From the NCBI GenBank assembly GCA_004298045.1, contig SCRM01000017.1, positions 87,821 to 151,820 on the forward strand: a stretch of 64,000 nt of DNA, read 5' to 3'. The position numbers and the translations under genes were made by a program. The stretch is from Rhodanobacter sp. Lineage in GTDB: Bacteria; Pseudomonadota; Gammaproteobacteria; Xanthomonadales; Rhodanobacteraceae. The notes beneath the pieces were generated by a model. The model ran no database searches. It was not told the origin of the DNA and worked only from the letters and a program-made list of their open reading frames with translations. Shown one piece after another: positions 53,178-61,781 of the stretch (its first letter is position 1; each line of letters opens with the position of its first letter).

Positions 53178-53771
53178 TCAGCCGCCCAACGCAGCGCGCA
53201 GCGCCTTGCGGATGATCGCTTCGGCGCTGTCGCCGTCGGCGGCCACTTTTTGCACCAGGCGGGTCACTTCGGCCGGCTTGTAACCCAACTGCTGCAGCGC
53301 CACCGTGGCCTCACCGGCCGGATCGAGTGGCGCACTACCGCGGCCCGCACCCGGCAGCGTCACGCCCAGGCCATCCACGCGGTCGCGCAGCTCGACCACG
53401 ATGCGCTCGGCGGTCTTCTTGCCGATGCCCGGAATCTTGGTCAGCGCCACCACGTCGCCGGCATGCACCAGCCGCGCGAATTCATCGGTGGAGACACCGG
53501 AAAGCACGGCCAGCGCGATCTTGGCGCCGATGCCGGAAACCTTCTGCAGGTTGCGAAACAGCACGCGCTCGGCCTCCTTCAGAAAGCCATACAACGCGAC
53601 GCTGTCCTCCTTTTGCGCGTAATGGGTAAGCAGGATCACTTCCTGGCCCAGCGTTGGCAGGTCGTAGATGGTGGACATCGGCGCTTCCAGCTCGTAGCCG
53701 ACGCCGCCCACCTCGACCAAAAGCCACGGCGGCTGCTTGGAAATGAGCGTGCCGCGCAGGCGCCCGATCAC
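53178..53771 (-). CDS. ruvA: Holliday junction DNA helicase subunit RuvA
   Basis: A 197-residue protein whose tetramer holds the four-way junction and recruits RuvB. It starts [28 protein letters not shown] (OB-fold). HhH motifs are at [15 protein letters not shown] and [16 protein letters not shown], and the C-terminal domain ([12 protein letters not shown]) binds RuvB. The GTG start overlaps the end of ruvC by 4 nt. Confidence 0.95.
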   Translation of the reverse strand: MIGRLRGTLISKQPPWLLVEVGGVGYELEAPMSTIYDLPTLGQEVILLTHYAQKEDSVALYGFLKEAERVLFRNLQKVSGIGAKIALAVLSGVSTDEFARLVHAGDVVALTKIPGIGKKTAERIVVELRDRVDGLGVTLPGAGRGSAPLDPAGEATVALQQLGYKPAEVTRLVQKVAADGDSAEAIIRKALRAALGG

Positions 53772-54316
53772 CGGTGCCTCCGCCACGCGCTGCGTGGAAT
53801 GCCGACCCGGGCAAGACTGGCGCGGGTATGCGCATGGGTTACCGCGATCGCGAGCGCATCGGCCGCGTCCGGCTGCAGCGGGCCACGCAGGCCGAGCAAC
53901 ACACCGACCATGTGCTGCACCTGGGCCTTGTCGCCGCGGCCACTGCCGACCACTGCCTGTTTCACTTCGGTTGCCGCGTACTCGTGCACCGTTACCCCTC
54001 GACTTACCACCGCGCAAATCGCGGCGCCCCGCGCCTGCCCCAGCTTCAACGCCGAGTCGGCGTTGCGCGCCATGAACACGCGCTCGATCCCGCACTCCGT
54101 GGGGCAATGGGTGGCGATGATGTCACCCAGCTCGTCAAAAATGCGTTTCAACCGCAACGGGAACGTCGCCTCGCCGACCACCACCAACGCCGTGTGGAAC
54201 ACATGGATCAGGCGCCCCTGGGCATCCACGTCGATGATGCCCACGCCGGTGCGCTGGCTGCCAGGGTCGATGCCCAGGATCCGGGATTCGGGATGGGGGA
54301 TTGGGGATTCGGTCAA
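53768..54316 (-). CDS. ruvC: crossover junction endodeoxyribonuclease RuvC
   Basis: A nuclease resolving Holliday junctions. Acidic catalytic residues are D17 (ILGIDPGS), E78 (GIERVFM) and D150 / D153 (LQPDAADAL) in the frame used here, corresponding to D7, E66, D138 and D141 of E. coli. The first 12 residues ([12 protein letters not shown]) are translated from a GGGATTC repeat and do not resemble other RuvC starts. The only start codon in frame is TTG at 54316; no ATG or GTG is near the family start. So the native start seems to have been replaced by the repeat. 182 residues in this form. Confidence 0.93.
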   Translation of the reverse strand: MTESPIPHPESRILGIDPGSQRTGVGIIDVDAQGRLIHVFHTALVVVGEATFPLRLKRIFDELGDIIATHCPTECGIERVFMARNADSALKLGQARGAAICAVVSRGVTVHEYAATEVKQAVVGSGRGDKAQVQHMVGVLLGLRGPLQPDAADALAIAVTHAHTRASLARVGIPRSAWRRHR

Positions 54317-54490
54317 AGCAGTATCTCGCCAGGATGCAGCACCTTGCCGGCACCATGGCCGAATTCCGTGCCTCGCACATTAATGCCGGTTACGACGTAA
54401 TCCCAGCCACAGTAGGCAACACGTCACCTGCAGCGACGAACCTCGCCGTTGCTCTTGCCGTACCCCCAATTCCGCATCTCGAATCCCGTC
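54279..54490. repeat. GGGATTC element covering the ruvC start
   Basis: The left end (54279-54345) reads GATCCGGGATTCGGGATGGG then GGATTGGGGATTCGGTCAAA, and the right end (54463-54490) is the inverse type (CCCCCAATTCCGCATCTCGA then ATCCCGTC). The ruvC start codon and first 12 codons are inside the left end. The right end abuts the yebC hairpin. Confidence 0.75.
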
Positions 54491-54527
54491 ACAACGCCGT
54501 GTTGCCTACGGCAACACGGCGTTGTGA
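54489..54527. terminator. perfect 18-bp hairpin across the yebC stop
   Basis: TCACAACGCCGTGTTGCC pairs with GGCAACACGGCGTTGTGA over 18 bp with a 3-nt loop (54507-54509). The yebC stop codon (54506-54508) is in the loop, so the last yebC codons form one arm. No T-run follows on the minus strand. Confidence 0.7.
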
Positions 54528-55219
54528 TACACCTCGCTCACGTCGTCCAGCGCATCCAGCGCTTCGATCAGCGAGTTGAGGGATTCGGCAGCGTCGCCAC
54601 TGACGGCGATGCGGTTGTTGGGGCGCATGCCGACGCCACCGTGGAGGGATTCGAGGCCGGCGTCGATCAGCTTTTGCTGCACGGCTTCGAAGTCGTCCGG
54701 CTTGCAGATCACCGTGCTCTCGCCGTTTTCGTTCACCACGTCATCGGCGCCGGCGTCGAGCGCGGCTTCGAGGATTTTCTCCTCGGCGGCTTCATCGCCA
54801 TTGGTCGCGAACGCGATTTCGCCGCAGCGGGTGAACTGGAACGCGACCGAACCCGAGGTGCCGAGGTTGCCGCCAAAGCGGGTCAGCGCATGGCGCACGT
54901 CGGCCACGGTACGCGTGGCGTTGTCGGTGAAACAATCGATGATGAGCGCGATGCCGCCAGGGCCATAACCCTCATAGCGCAGCTCCTCGCCGGCGCCATC
55001 GGCGCCCGAGCCGCGCTTGACCGCGCGCTCGATGGTTTCCTTGGTCATGTTCGCCGCCAGCGCCTTGTCGACGGCGGTGCGCAGGCGGGCGTTGAGCGCC
55101 GGGTCGGGGACACCGGAGCGCGTGGCAATGGTGATTTCGCGGATCAGCTTGGTGAACAGTTTGCCGCGGCGCGCGTCCTCGGCATTCTTGCGGCCTTCGA
55201 CGGTTGGACCTCTACCCAT
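54506..55219 (-). CDS. yebC: YebC/PmpR family transcription-translation regulator
   Basis: A 237-residue protein of the YebC/PmpR family. It has RKNAEDARRGKLFTKLIREITIATRSGV near the start and GYGPGGIALIIDCFTDNATRTVADVRH in the middle, with FEAVQQKLIDAGLES later. The family regulates transcription or relieves ribosome stalling at proline runs, depending on the member; which applies here is unknown. The N terminus (MGRGPTVEGRKN) differs from the usual MAGHSKWANI. It lies upstream of ruvC in the usual yebC-ruvCAB order. Confidence 0.93.
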   Translation of the reverse strand: MGRGPTVEGRKNAEDARRGKLFTKLIREITIATRSGVPDPALNARLRTAVDKALAANMTKETIERAVKRGSGADGAGEELRYEGYGPGGIALIIDCFTDNATRTVADVRHALTRFGGNLGTSGSVAFQFTRCGEIAFATNGDEAAEEKILEAALDAGADDVVNENGESTVICKPDDFEAVQQKLIDAGLESLHGGVGMRPNNRIAVSGDAAESLNSLIEALDALDDVSEVYHNAVLP

Positions 55220-55289
55220 GGCGGTTCCCGGTGTGAAAACGAGCGCGCCAGTTTACTGCAAGCACACGGACCCACCGAGCTGACCGGCG

Positions 55290-55922
55290 TCAAGCGTGGC
55301 CCTGATCGAAATGTCCGTGCTGCAGAAAGACGTCTACCTGCTGCGCAACTTCCTGCGAAAACAACAGGCCCGTGTGATTGGCCTCGACCACGCAGTGGTC
55401 GGCCAGCCCCGGCAATTCGGTTTCGGCCACCGCCACCGTGCCATCGTGCTCGCCCGCCAGATGCCCGAGCATTGCCCCCAGCCCCAGCGGCATGCGCCCG
55501 GCAATCACGCCGACCTCGCGCGGCCCGTCCCAGCGCTCGAAGCCCTGTTCGAGCAACGCGCGGTTGTGGCCAAGCAACGCCTCGCTGCCGTGCCCCCACG
55601 CCGCAAACGCGCGTGCGGCCGCACTGCCCTTGAGTGGGGAGCCCAGACACACGACGCGCCCCGGCGGCAACGTCACCTCGCTCAGGCATGCGCGCAACGC
55701 CAAGAGACCACCCAGGCTGTGCCCCACCAGATGCACCGGTGCCGGCGCGTACGCCACGATGCGCGCAAGGAGTTGCGCCAGGATGCGCTCCTGGCTGGCC
55801 GCCACGCTCATGTAATCGAACCGGTGCACCCGATATCCCGCGGCGATCAGGCGCCGATGCAGCATGCCCAGCGCGAAACCGCGCATCCAGAGGCCGTGCA
55901 GGAGCAGGATGTGTTGTTGCAT
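55290..55922 (-). CDS. alpha/beta hydrolase (esterase/lipase-like)
   Basis: A 210-residue hydrolase. The oxyanion region ILLLHGLWMRGFALGML and the nucleophile elbow GHSLGG (67-72, Ser 69) are clear; a catalytic His is likely in HTGLLFS. The substrate is unknown; membership of the PGAP1-like lipase group is plausible. ATG 55922 is preferred; a TTG six codons earlier lies in the adjacent repeat. It runs in the same direction as aspS and follows it by 161 bp, with the repeat between. Confidence 0.8.
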   Translation of the reverse strand: MQQHILLLHGLWMRGFALGMLHRRLIAAGYRVHRFDYMSVAASQERILAQLLARIVAYAPAPVHLVGHSLGGLLALRACLSEVTLPPGRVVCLGSPLKGSAAARAFAAWGHGSEALLGHNRALLEQGFERWDGPREVGVIAGRMPLGLGAMLGHLAGEHDGTVAVAETELPGLADHCVVEANHTGLLFSQEVAQQVDVFLQHGHFDQGHA

Positions 55923-56096
55923 CGACGGGGTTCGGGACAAGAAATTCGGTCAAAGCGTGCCGGCGCAAGCTTGCCACGCCGCGCGCTGGCAATCCGTTAG
56001 CTGGCGCACCGCTGATTCAGGTCGATTGCGGCAAGCCACAACCTCGCGCGCCCCCGCTCTACCGAATCCCCAATCCCCAATCTCTACTCCCGAACC
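55923..56096. repeat. degenerate GGGATTC element between aspS and the hydrolase
   Basis: Left end ACGGGGTTCGGGACAAG then ATTCGGTCAAAGCGTGCC; right end TACCGAATCCCCAATCCCCA then TCTCTACTCCCGAACC. ATTCGGTCAAAGC matches the copy at 54.3 kb. The aspS stop codon lies in the right end. It is more diverged than the others. Confidence 0.6.
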
Positions 56097-57838
56097 ATCA
56101 CATGCAATTCCTTGAGCTGCGGCTCCGACACGTTGGATGGGGCGTCGGTCATCAGGTCCTGCGCGCTGGTGGTCTTGGGGAACGCGATCACGTCGCGAAT
56201 GGATTCGGTGCCGGCAATCAGCGCGGCGATGCGGTCGATGCCGAACGCGAGGCCGCCGTGCGGCGGGGCGCCGAACTTCAGCGCCTTGAGCAGGAATCCG
56301 AATTTCAGCTCGGCCTCCGCCGGCGTGATGCCCAGCAGATCGAACACCGCGCTCTGCATGTCCGGGTGGTGGATGCGGATGGAACCGCCGCCGATCTCGT
56401 TGCCATTGAGCACCATGTCGTAGCCGCGGCTAACCGCGGTGGCGGCATGGTCCTTGAGGTTGGCGATGTCGTCGATCTTGGGCGCGGTGAACGGGTGATG
56501 CAGGGCGACGTAGCGCTGCTCCGCCTCGTCGAATTCGAACATCGGGAAGTCGGTGACCCACAGCGGCTTCCAGCTGGCTTGGACCAGCCCGCGATCCTTC
56601 GCCACCTTGAGCCGCAGCGCGCCCATCGAATCGGTGATCGGCTTCCACTTGCCGGCACCGATGAACACGATGTCGCCCGCCTGCGCGGCCGTGGCCGCAA
56701 GCACTGCAGCGAGTGCGGCATCATCGAGGAATTTCGCGATCGGCGAATTGACGCCCTCGCGCCCCTTCGCCGGATCCTCCACCTTGATCCACGCGAGCCC
56801 CTTCGCGCCGAACTTGGCGACGTGCTCGGTGAGGTGCTCGATGTCCTTGCGCGAATACGCACTGCCGCCCGGCACGCGCAGCGCCGCGACGCGACCGGCC
56901 GGATCGTTCGCCGGCTCGGCGAACACCTTGAACTCGACATGCTTCACCGCATCGGCGATGTCGACCAGCTCCAACGCAATGCGCAGGTCGGGCTTGTCCG
57001 AGCCGAAGCGGCGCATCGCCTCCGCCCAGGTCATGCGCGGGAACGGCTCGGCGAGCGCCACGTCCGCCACTTCCTTGAACACGTGGCGGATCAGGTTCTC
57101 GGTGAAGTCCTGGATGTCCTTCTCGTCGACGAACGCAAATTCCAGGTCGAGCTGGGTGAACTCGGGCTGACGGTCGGCGCGCAGGTCCTCGTCGCGGAAA
57201 CAGCGCGCGATCTGGTAGTAGCGGTCGAAGCCGGCAATCATCAAAAGCTGCTTGAAGAGCTGCGGCGATTGCGGCAGCGCGTAGAACTGGCCCGGATGCA
57301 CGCGGCTGGGCACGAGGTAATCGCGCGCGCCTTCCGGCGTGGCCTTGGTCAGGATCGGGGTTTCCACATCCTGGAAACCGTGCGCGTCCAGATACCGGCG
57401 CAGCGCCTGCACCAGCTTGATGCGCTTGCGGATCATTACCTGCATCTCGGGCCGGCGCAGGTCGAGATAGCGGTAGGTCATGCGCAGATCTTCGTTCGGG
57501 CTTTCGTGCAGCGCGAACGGCAGATCCTTCGCGGCATTGAGGATCTCGACCTCGTCCGCCAGCACTTCGACCGTGCCGGTCCTGAGCTTGTCGTTGGGCG
57601 CCAGGCGCTTGCGCAGGGTGCCGGTCACGCGCACGCAGTATTCGTAGCCGAGCTCGCCGGCGGTGGCGAACGCCGCGGCGTTGTCCTTTTCCACCACGAT
57701 CTGCGCCAGGCCCTCGTGGTCGCGCAGGTCGACGAACGCCACGTGCGACTGCAGGCGAATCTTGTTGACCCAGCCACACAGGGTGACGGTCTGGCCGACC
57801 AGCGACTCATCGATGAGGCCGCAGTAATGCGTGCGCAT
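56084..57838 (-). CDS. aspS: aspartyl-tRNA synthetase
   Basis: A 584-residue class IIb enzyme charging tRNA-Asp. An N-terminal OB anticodon domain ([20 protein letters not shown]) is followed by the catalytic core: motif 2 in [18 protein letters not shown], motif 3 in [15 protein letters not shown], and a bacterial GAD insertion between. Length fits bacterial AspRS. It is downstream of an FmdB gene and DUF3011. Whether it is a discriminating or non-discriminating AspRS cannot be told here. The stop is in a repeat. Confidence 0.96.
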   Translation of the reverse strand: MRTHYCGLIDESLVGQTVTLCGWVNKIRLQSHVAFVDLRDHEGLAQIVVEKDNAAAFATAGELGYEYCVRVTGTLRKRLAPNDKLRTGTVEVLADEVEILNAAKDLPFALHESPNEDLRMTYRYLDLRRPEMQVMIRKRIKLVQALRRYLDAHGFQDVETPILTKATPEGARDYLVPSRVHPGQFYALPQSPQLFKQLLMIAGFDRYYQIARCFRDEDLRADRQPEFTQLDLEFAFVDEKDIQDFTENLIRHVFKEVADVALAEPFPRMTWAEAMRRFGSDKPDLRIALELVDIADAVKHVEFKVFAEPANDPAGRVAALRVPGGSAYSRKDIEHLTEHVAKFGAKGLAWIKVEDPAKGREGVNSPIAKFLDDAALAAVLAATAAQAGDIVFIGAGKWKPITDSMGALRLKVAKDRGLVQASWKPLWVTDFPMFEFDEAEQRYVALHHPFTAPKIDDIANLKDHAATAVSRGYDMVLNGNEIGGGSIRIHHPDMQSAVFDLLGITPAEAELKFGFLLKALKFGAPPHGGLAFGIDRIAALIAGTESIRDVIAFPKTTSAQDLMTDAPSNVSEPQLKELHVMVRE

Positions 57839-57933
57839 GCGTCTGGAACTCCGGGCCGAGGCCCACGAAAACGGATGGAAAGACCCGGAATGTTACATCG
57901 CGACCGCGCCGCGGTCGCTTCGGCATCGGCCGG

Positions 57934-58539
57934 CTACCAACCGCCGCGACCGCCCCATGCCGCGCGGAATTGTCCGCGACAACCGTTCTTCACCCACACG
58001 CTGTACCGGTCGCTGCCCCAGGTTTCGCCTTCGATGCAGGCCGATTGCGACATCTGCCGCGACAGTACCGCGCGCGGCCACGGCACCTGGCAACGGGCGC
58101 CGCGATTGTCGTTGCTGGCGCAATACACCTCGGCGCCGCCGCGATTGCCGCCGTCGTAACCGCCGCGACCGTAGCCGTAGCCGTCATCGCCGTCGTAGTC
58201 GCCGCGACCACTGCCGCGGTCGTAGCCATACCCGTAGCCGCGCCGGCCCCAGCCGCGCGCATCGGCGAAATTGCCGCGGCAGCCGTTCTTGATCCACACG
58301 CTGTAGGGGTCACTGCCCCAGGTCTCGCCCTCGATGCAGGCCGATTGCGACATTTGCCGGGCCAGCACCGAATCGCGCCACGGCATGCGACAGCGCGTGC
58401 CGCGGTTGTCGTTGCTCGCGCAGTAGACCTGCTGCTGGCCGCTGCCACCATAGCGTTGCGCAACGGCGTCGTACGGAACGCAGCCCGCAACCAGCAATAC
58501 CGCAAAGGTGCCAAGCGTCATGCCGAATACGCGATGCAT
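57934..58539 (-). CDS. DUF3011 lipoprotein with a duplicated domain
   Basis: A 201-residue lipoprotein. The lipobox is LLVAGC (Cys 20). Two near-identical ~57-residue DUF3011 repeats (about 37-95 and 136-193) share YCASNDNRG, MSQSACIEGETWGSD, YSVW and KNGCRG, each with four Cys. Between them lies a Gly/Tyr/Asp/Arg-rich linker of YGYGR type (about 96-135). The family is typical of Xanthomonadales and its role is unknown. ATG 58539 with AGGA 8 nt upstream. Confidence 0.85.
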   Translation of the reverse strand: MHRVFGMTLGTFAVLLVAGCVPYDAVAQRYGGSGQQQVYCASNDNRGTRCRMPWRDSVLARQMSQSACIEGETWGSDPYSVWIKNGCRGNFADARGWGRRGYGYGYDRGSGRGDYDGDDGYGYGRGGYDGGNRGGAEVYCASNDNRGARCQVPWPRAVLSRQMSQSACIEGETWGSDRYSVWVKNGCRGQFRAAWGGRGGW

Positions 58540-58637
58540 GCGAAATTTCCTGCGCCGGTAGGTGGGGCTCAAGGTACCCGGGCGCAGGGTCGCCGGCGCA
58601 GGGCTCCGGCACTCACGGCATGCCGCGATTCAGCTTG

Positions 58638-58928
58638 CTAATTGCCGCTGGTCGCAGCCGCCGGTGCCGGTGCCGGTGCCGGGGCTGGTGCCGGCGCGGA
58701 CGCCGGTGCCGCACCACTGTCGGCGAGGTTGTGCTTGTGGTCGCCGGCACCCTTGAAATCCGTCTCATACCAGCCCTTGCCGGCAAGGCGGAACGTCGGC
58801 GCACTCACGCAGCGGTGCAGCGAATCGGCGCCGCAACTCGGACACGCCGTCGGGTCCGGATCGGAAAACTTCTGCAGGTGATCGAAATGGTGGCCGCACT
58901 GGCCACACGCAAACTCGTAAATGGGCAT
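58638..58928 (-). CDS. FmdB family zinc-ribbon protein
   Basis: A 96-residue protein starting MPIYEFACGQCGHHFDHLQK with a CxxC pair (C8, C11) and a second pair (C29, C32) forming a zinc ribbon. The second half is an Ala/Pro-rich tail (APAPAP runs). FmdB-type proteins often precede aspS in gammaproteobacteria; here the DUF3011 gene lies between. ATG 58928 has GGAG 5 nt upstream. It is divergent from the TonB receptor. Confidence 0.86.
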   Translation of the reverse strand: MPIYEFACGQCGHHFDHLQKFSDPDPTACPSCGADSLHRCVSAPTFRLAGKGWYETDFKGAGDHKHNLADSGAAPASAPAPAPAPAPAPAAATSGN

Positions 58929-59231
58929 GAAGGCTCCAAAGCCGTCGAACCGGTGCCATCCGGCCCGAACGGCATCTCGACAACACGCCATTATTTGGGG
59001 TCTGCCCGCCCTTTTCAACGTGCTGCGCCGCTCACGCACCGGCGACACCGGCCGGTTCACCCTCCCTGCACACGAAGATCACGACGCCGGCGGGCGCACC
59101 GGGCATCGCGCAGGCCATGCAGACGGCTTATGACGTTGTCACCGACATGGACGTCCAAACGTCCGTTGCAATGCGGACCGCAGGTCGTTAACTTTGTGTT
59201 GCTGCGCTGCACCAACCTTTCGGGAGAAGTC
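58929..59231. promoter_or_regulatory. intergenic region between fmdB and the TonB receptor, with inverted repeat
   Basis: 303 bp without a gene between divergent genes. An inverted repeat GGACGT-CCAA-ACGTCC lies at 59149-59164, about 70 bp before the receptor start. TTGCAA (59165-59170), a 17-nt spacer and TAACTT are a weak promoter candidate downstream of it. The palindrome could be an operator; no known consensus was matched with certainty. No riboswitch was seen. Confidence 0.4.
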
Positions 59232-61733
59232 ATGAAGAACTCGATCCACGACACGCTGAACCGCCGCCCGGCACTGACGGCCCTGGCTACCGCCCTGCTG
59301 CTGGCCTTTACCGGGGCGCCGGCTTTTGCGCAGAGCACCGGCGGCACCGACACCGTGTCTCCCGCCAAAGCCAAGCAATTGCAGACGGTGATCGTCACCG
59401 GCACCCGCTCGGCCGACCGCACCGAAAGCAGCTCGCTCACCCCGATCGACGTGGTCTCGGCCAAGGTGCTGCAGGAGACCGGCACCACCGACCTGCCCAC
59501 CGCGCTGGCGCGCATCATTCCGTCGCTGAACTTCCCGCGGCCGGCCGCCGCCGATACCGCCGACACCCAGCGCCCAGCGCAGTTGCGCGGGCTGTCGCCC
59601 GACCAGGTGCTGGTACTGGTCAACGGCAAACGCTGGCACCCCGGCGCGATCCTCCTGAACAACGGCGTGATCGGCCGCGGCTCGCAGCCGGTGGATTTGA
59701 ATACCATCCCGATGACCGCCATCGACCACATCGAAGTGCTGCGCGACGGCGCCTCCGCGCAATACGGCTCCGACGCCATCGCGGGCGTCATCAACATCAT
59801 CCTGAAAGGTGGCGCCAAAGGCGGTGCGATCGAAGCCAGCGGCGGCCAGTACTCCGCCGGCGATGGCCGCCAGTGGCTGGGTTCGGCCAACTTCGGCATC
59901 CCGCTTGGCGAGCAAGGCTTCATGCGCTTCACGCTGGAAAGCGGCAACCAGGACCACACCAACCGCGCCGGTCCGGACAACCGTTCGCCGGCCTGGCAGG
60001 CGCTGGGCGTGAACTTCCGCCAGGGCGACCCGGACGTGCACAGCAACAACGTGCTGTTGAACTCGCAGGTCGACATCACGCCGAACGTGCAGCTCTACGC
60101 CTTCGGCCACTACAGCCATCGCAACAGCACCTCGCCGGCGTTCTTCCGTTACGGCCTGAACAGCCCGAAGGCGAACAACCCGCTGATGGCCTCGGTGTTC
60201 CCCAACGGCTTCCTGCCGCTGGAAAACGCCGACTCCTACGACCGTTCGCTGGTGCTCGGCGTGCGCGGCACGTGGAACGGTTGGCGTTGGGACGTGTCGG
60301 CCAATGCCGGCGGCAACCGCGTCTCGTACATGACGCGCAACACCATGAACTACGCCTACCTGCATGATTTCGGCACCACGCCCACGGCGTTCCACGACGG
60401 CATCCTGAAATCCAGCCAGCAGGTGTTCGACGTGGATCTGGCCAAGGACTTCCGGCCGACCTGGCTGCCCAACCCGCTGACCGTGGCGTTCGGTGCCGAG
60501 TGGCTGCGCCAGGGCTACCAGATCGCCGCCGGCGACCTGCCCTCGTGGTACGTCGGCACCTCCGGCACCTCGGGCGGCGCGCAGGGCTTTGCCGGCTGGC
60601 AACCCGCCAACGCGGTGAACAGCGCGCGGCACTCCACCGCCGAGTACGTGGACTTTGAAACCAACCTCACCGACAAGCTCGGCGCGTCGTTGGCGTTGCG
60701 CCACGTGAACTACTCCGATTTCGGCGGCACCAACTCGGGCGCGCTGTCGCTGCGCTACGACTTCACCGACAGCTTCGCGTTGCGCGGCAGCGTGTCCAAC
60801 GGCTTCCGCGCACCGTCGCTGGGGCAGGAGTACTTCTCGCAGATCTCCTCGCTGTTCGTCGCCAACGGCACCTTGCCGGGCCTGCCCGGCGGCATCTACA
60901 ACCGCGGCCTGGTACCGGTGGGCAGCCCGATCGCGACCCTGCTTGGTGCCGAGGCGCTGAAGCCGGAGAAATCGCGCAACTACACCTTGGGCGCGGTGTG
61001 GAACCCGACCGACGCGCTGAGCCTCAGCCTGGACGTCTACCAGATCAACATCTCCAACCGCATCGCGCTGTCCGGTGCGATCTCCACCACCACGCCGGCG
61101 GTGGTCAACTACCTGGCCGCCAACGGCATCGGCAACCTCGATTTCAGCAGCATCAACTACTTCACCAACGCGGCCGACACCCGCACCCGCGGCGTGGATT
61201 TCGTCGGCACCTATGTGTCCGACTTCGGCAACACCGGCAAACTCACCAGCACGCTCACCGCCAACTACAACCAGAACGTGGTCGACTACGTGAAGCCGAA
61301 CCCGGCGGTGTTGACCAACCTGGGCGTCGCTTTCACCCGCCTGAGCCGGCAGGACATCAAGGGCTACCTCGCCAACTCCTCGCCGCGCAGCAAGCTGATC
61401 TGGAACGAGCGCTACGAGATCGGCCCGTGGAGCTTCACCGGCACGCTGACGCGCTACGGGCGCTATACCAACTACGTAAGCAACATCGCCAGCTACAACC
61501 CCGCACGCGGCATCGTCGACCAGACGTATCGCCCGAGCTGGGTGTTCGACCTGGCCGGCAACTACCAGTGGCAGAACTGGACGTTCACGCTCGGCGCCGA
61601 CAACGCACTCAACGTGCACCCGAACCGGGCGATCGCCAACAACTCGAACAACGGCACGCTGCCCTACTCCACGTTTGCGCCTTTCGGCTACAACGGCGCC
61701 TACGTGTACGGCAAGGTGGCCTATCGCTGGTAA
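59232..61733 (+). CDS. TonB-dependent outer-membrane receptor
   Basis: An 833-residue outer-membrane transporter. Signal peptide (about 1-34, APAFA-QS), TonB box-like LQTVIVTGTR (50-59), then the plug (TDLPTALARIIPSLNF, PDQVLVLVNGKR, IDHIEVLRDGASAQYGSDAIAGVINIIL) and a barrel ending YVYGKVAYRW. It is a large-ligand importer; the substrate cannot be read from sequence. Strong ribosome site GGGAGAAG before ATG 59232. A clear terminator follows. No adjacent uptake partner genes; the SDR is convergent. Confidence 0.93.
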   Translation: MKNSIHDTLNRRPALTALATALLLAFTGAPAFAQSTGGTDTVSPAKAKQLQTVIVTGTRSADRTESSSLTPIDVVSAKVLQETGTTDLPTALARIIPSLNFPRPAAADTADTQRPAQLRGLSPDQVLVLVNGKRWHPGAILLNNGVIGRGSQPVDLNTIPMTAIDHIEVLRDGASAQYGSDAIAGVINIILKGGAKGGAIEASGGQYSAGDGRQWLGSANFGIPLGEQGFMRFTLESGNQDHTNRAGPDNRSPAWQALGVNFRQGDPDVHSNNVLLNSQVDITPNVQLYAFGHYSHRNSTSPAFFRYGLNSPKANNPLMASVFPNGFLPLENADSYDRSLVLGVRGTWNGWRWDVSANAGGNRVSYMTRNTMNYAYLHDFGTTPTAFHDGILKSSQQVFDVDLAKDFRPTWLPNPLTVAFGAEWLRQGYQIAAGDLPSWYVGTSGTSGGAQGFAGWQPANAVNSARHSTAEYVDFETNLTDKLGASLALRHVNYSDFGGTNSGALSLRYDFTDSFALRGSVSNGFRAPSLGQEYFSQISSLFVANGTLPGLPGGIYNRGLVPVGSPIATLLGAEALKPEKSRNYTLGAVWNPTDALSLSLDVYQINISNRIALSGAISTTTPAVVNYLAANGIGNLDFSSINYFTNAADTRTRGVDFVGTYVSDFGNTGKLTSTLTANYNQNVVDYVKPNPAVLTNLGVAFTRLSRQDIKGYLANSSPRSKLIWNERYEIGPWSFTGTLTRYGRYTNYVSNIASYNPARGIVDQTYRPSWVFDLAGNYQWQNWTFTLGADNALNVHPNRAIANNSNNGTLPYSTFAPFGYNGAYVYGKVAYRW

Positions 61734-61748
61734 TGGAGTGGCTGCACG

Positions 61749-61779
61749 AGCCCCGGCGCATCGCGCGCCGGGGCTTTTC
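61749..61779 (+). terminator. intrinsic terminator of the TonB receptor gene
   Basis: AGCCCCGGCGC pairs with GCGCCGGGGCT (11 bp, 5-nt loop), followed by TTTCTTTC. It starts 16 bp past the stop and ends close to the stop of the convergent SDR gene. Confidence 0.9.
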
Positions 61780-61781
61780 TT

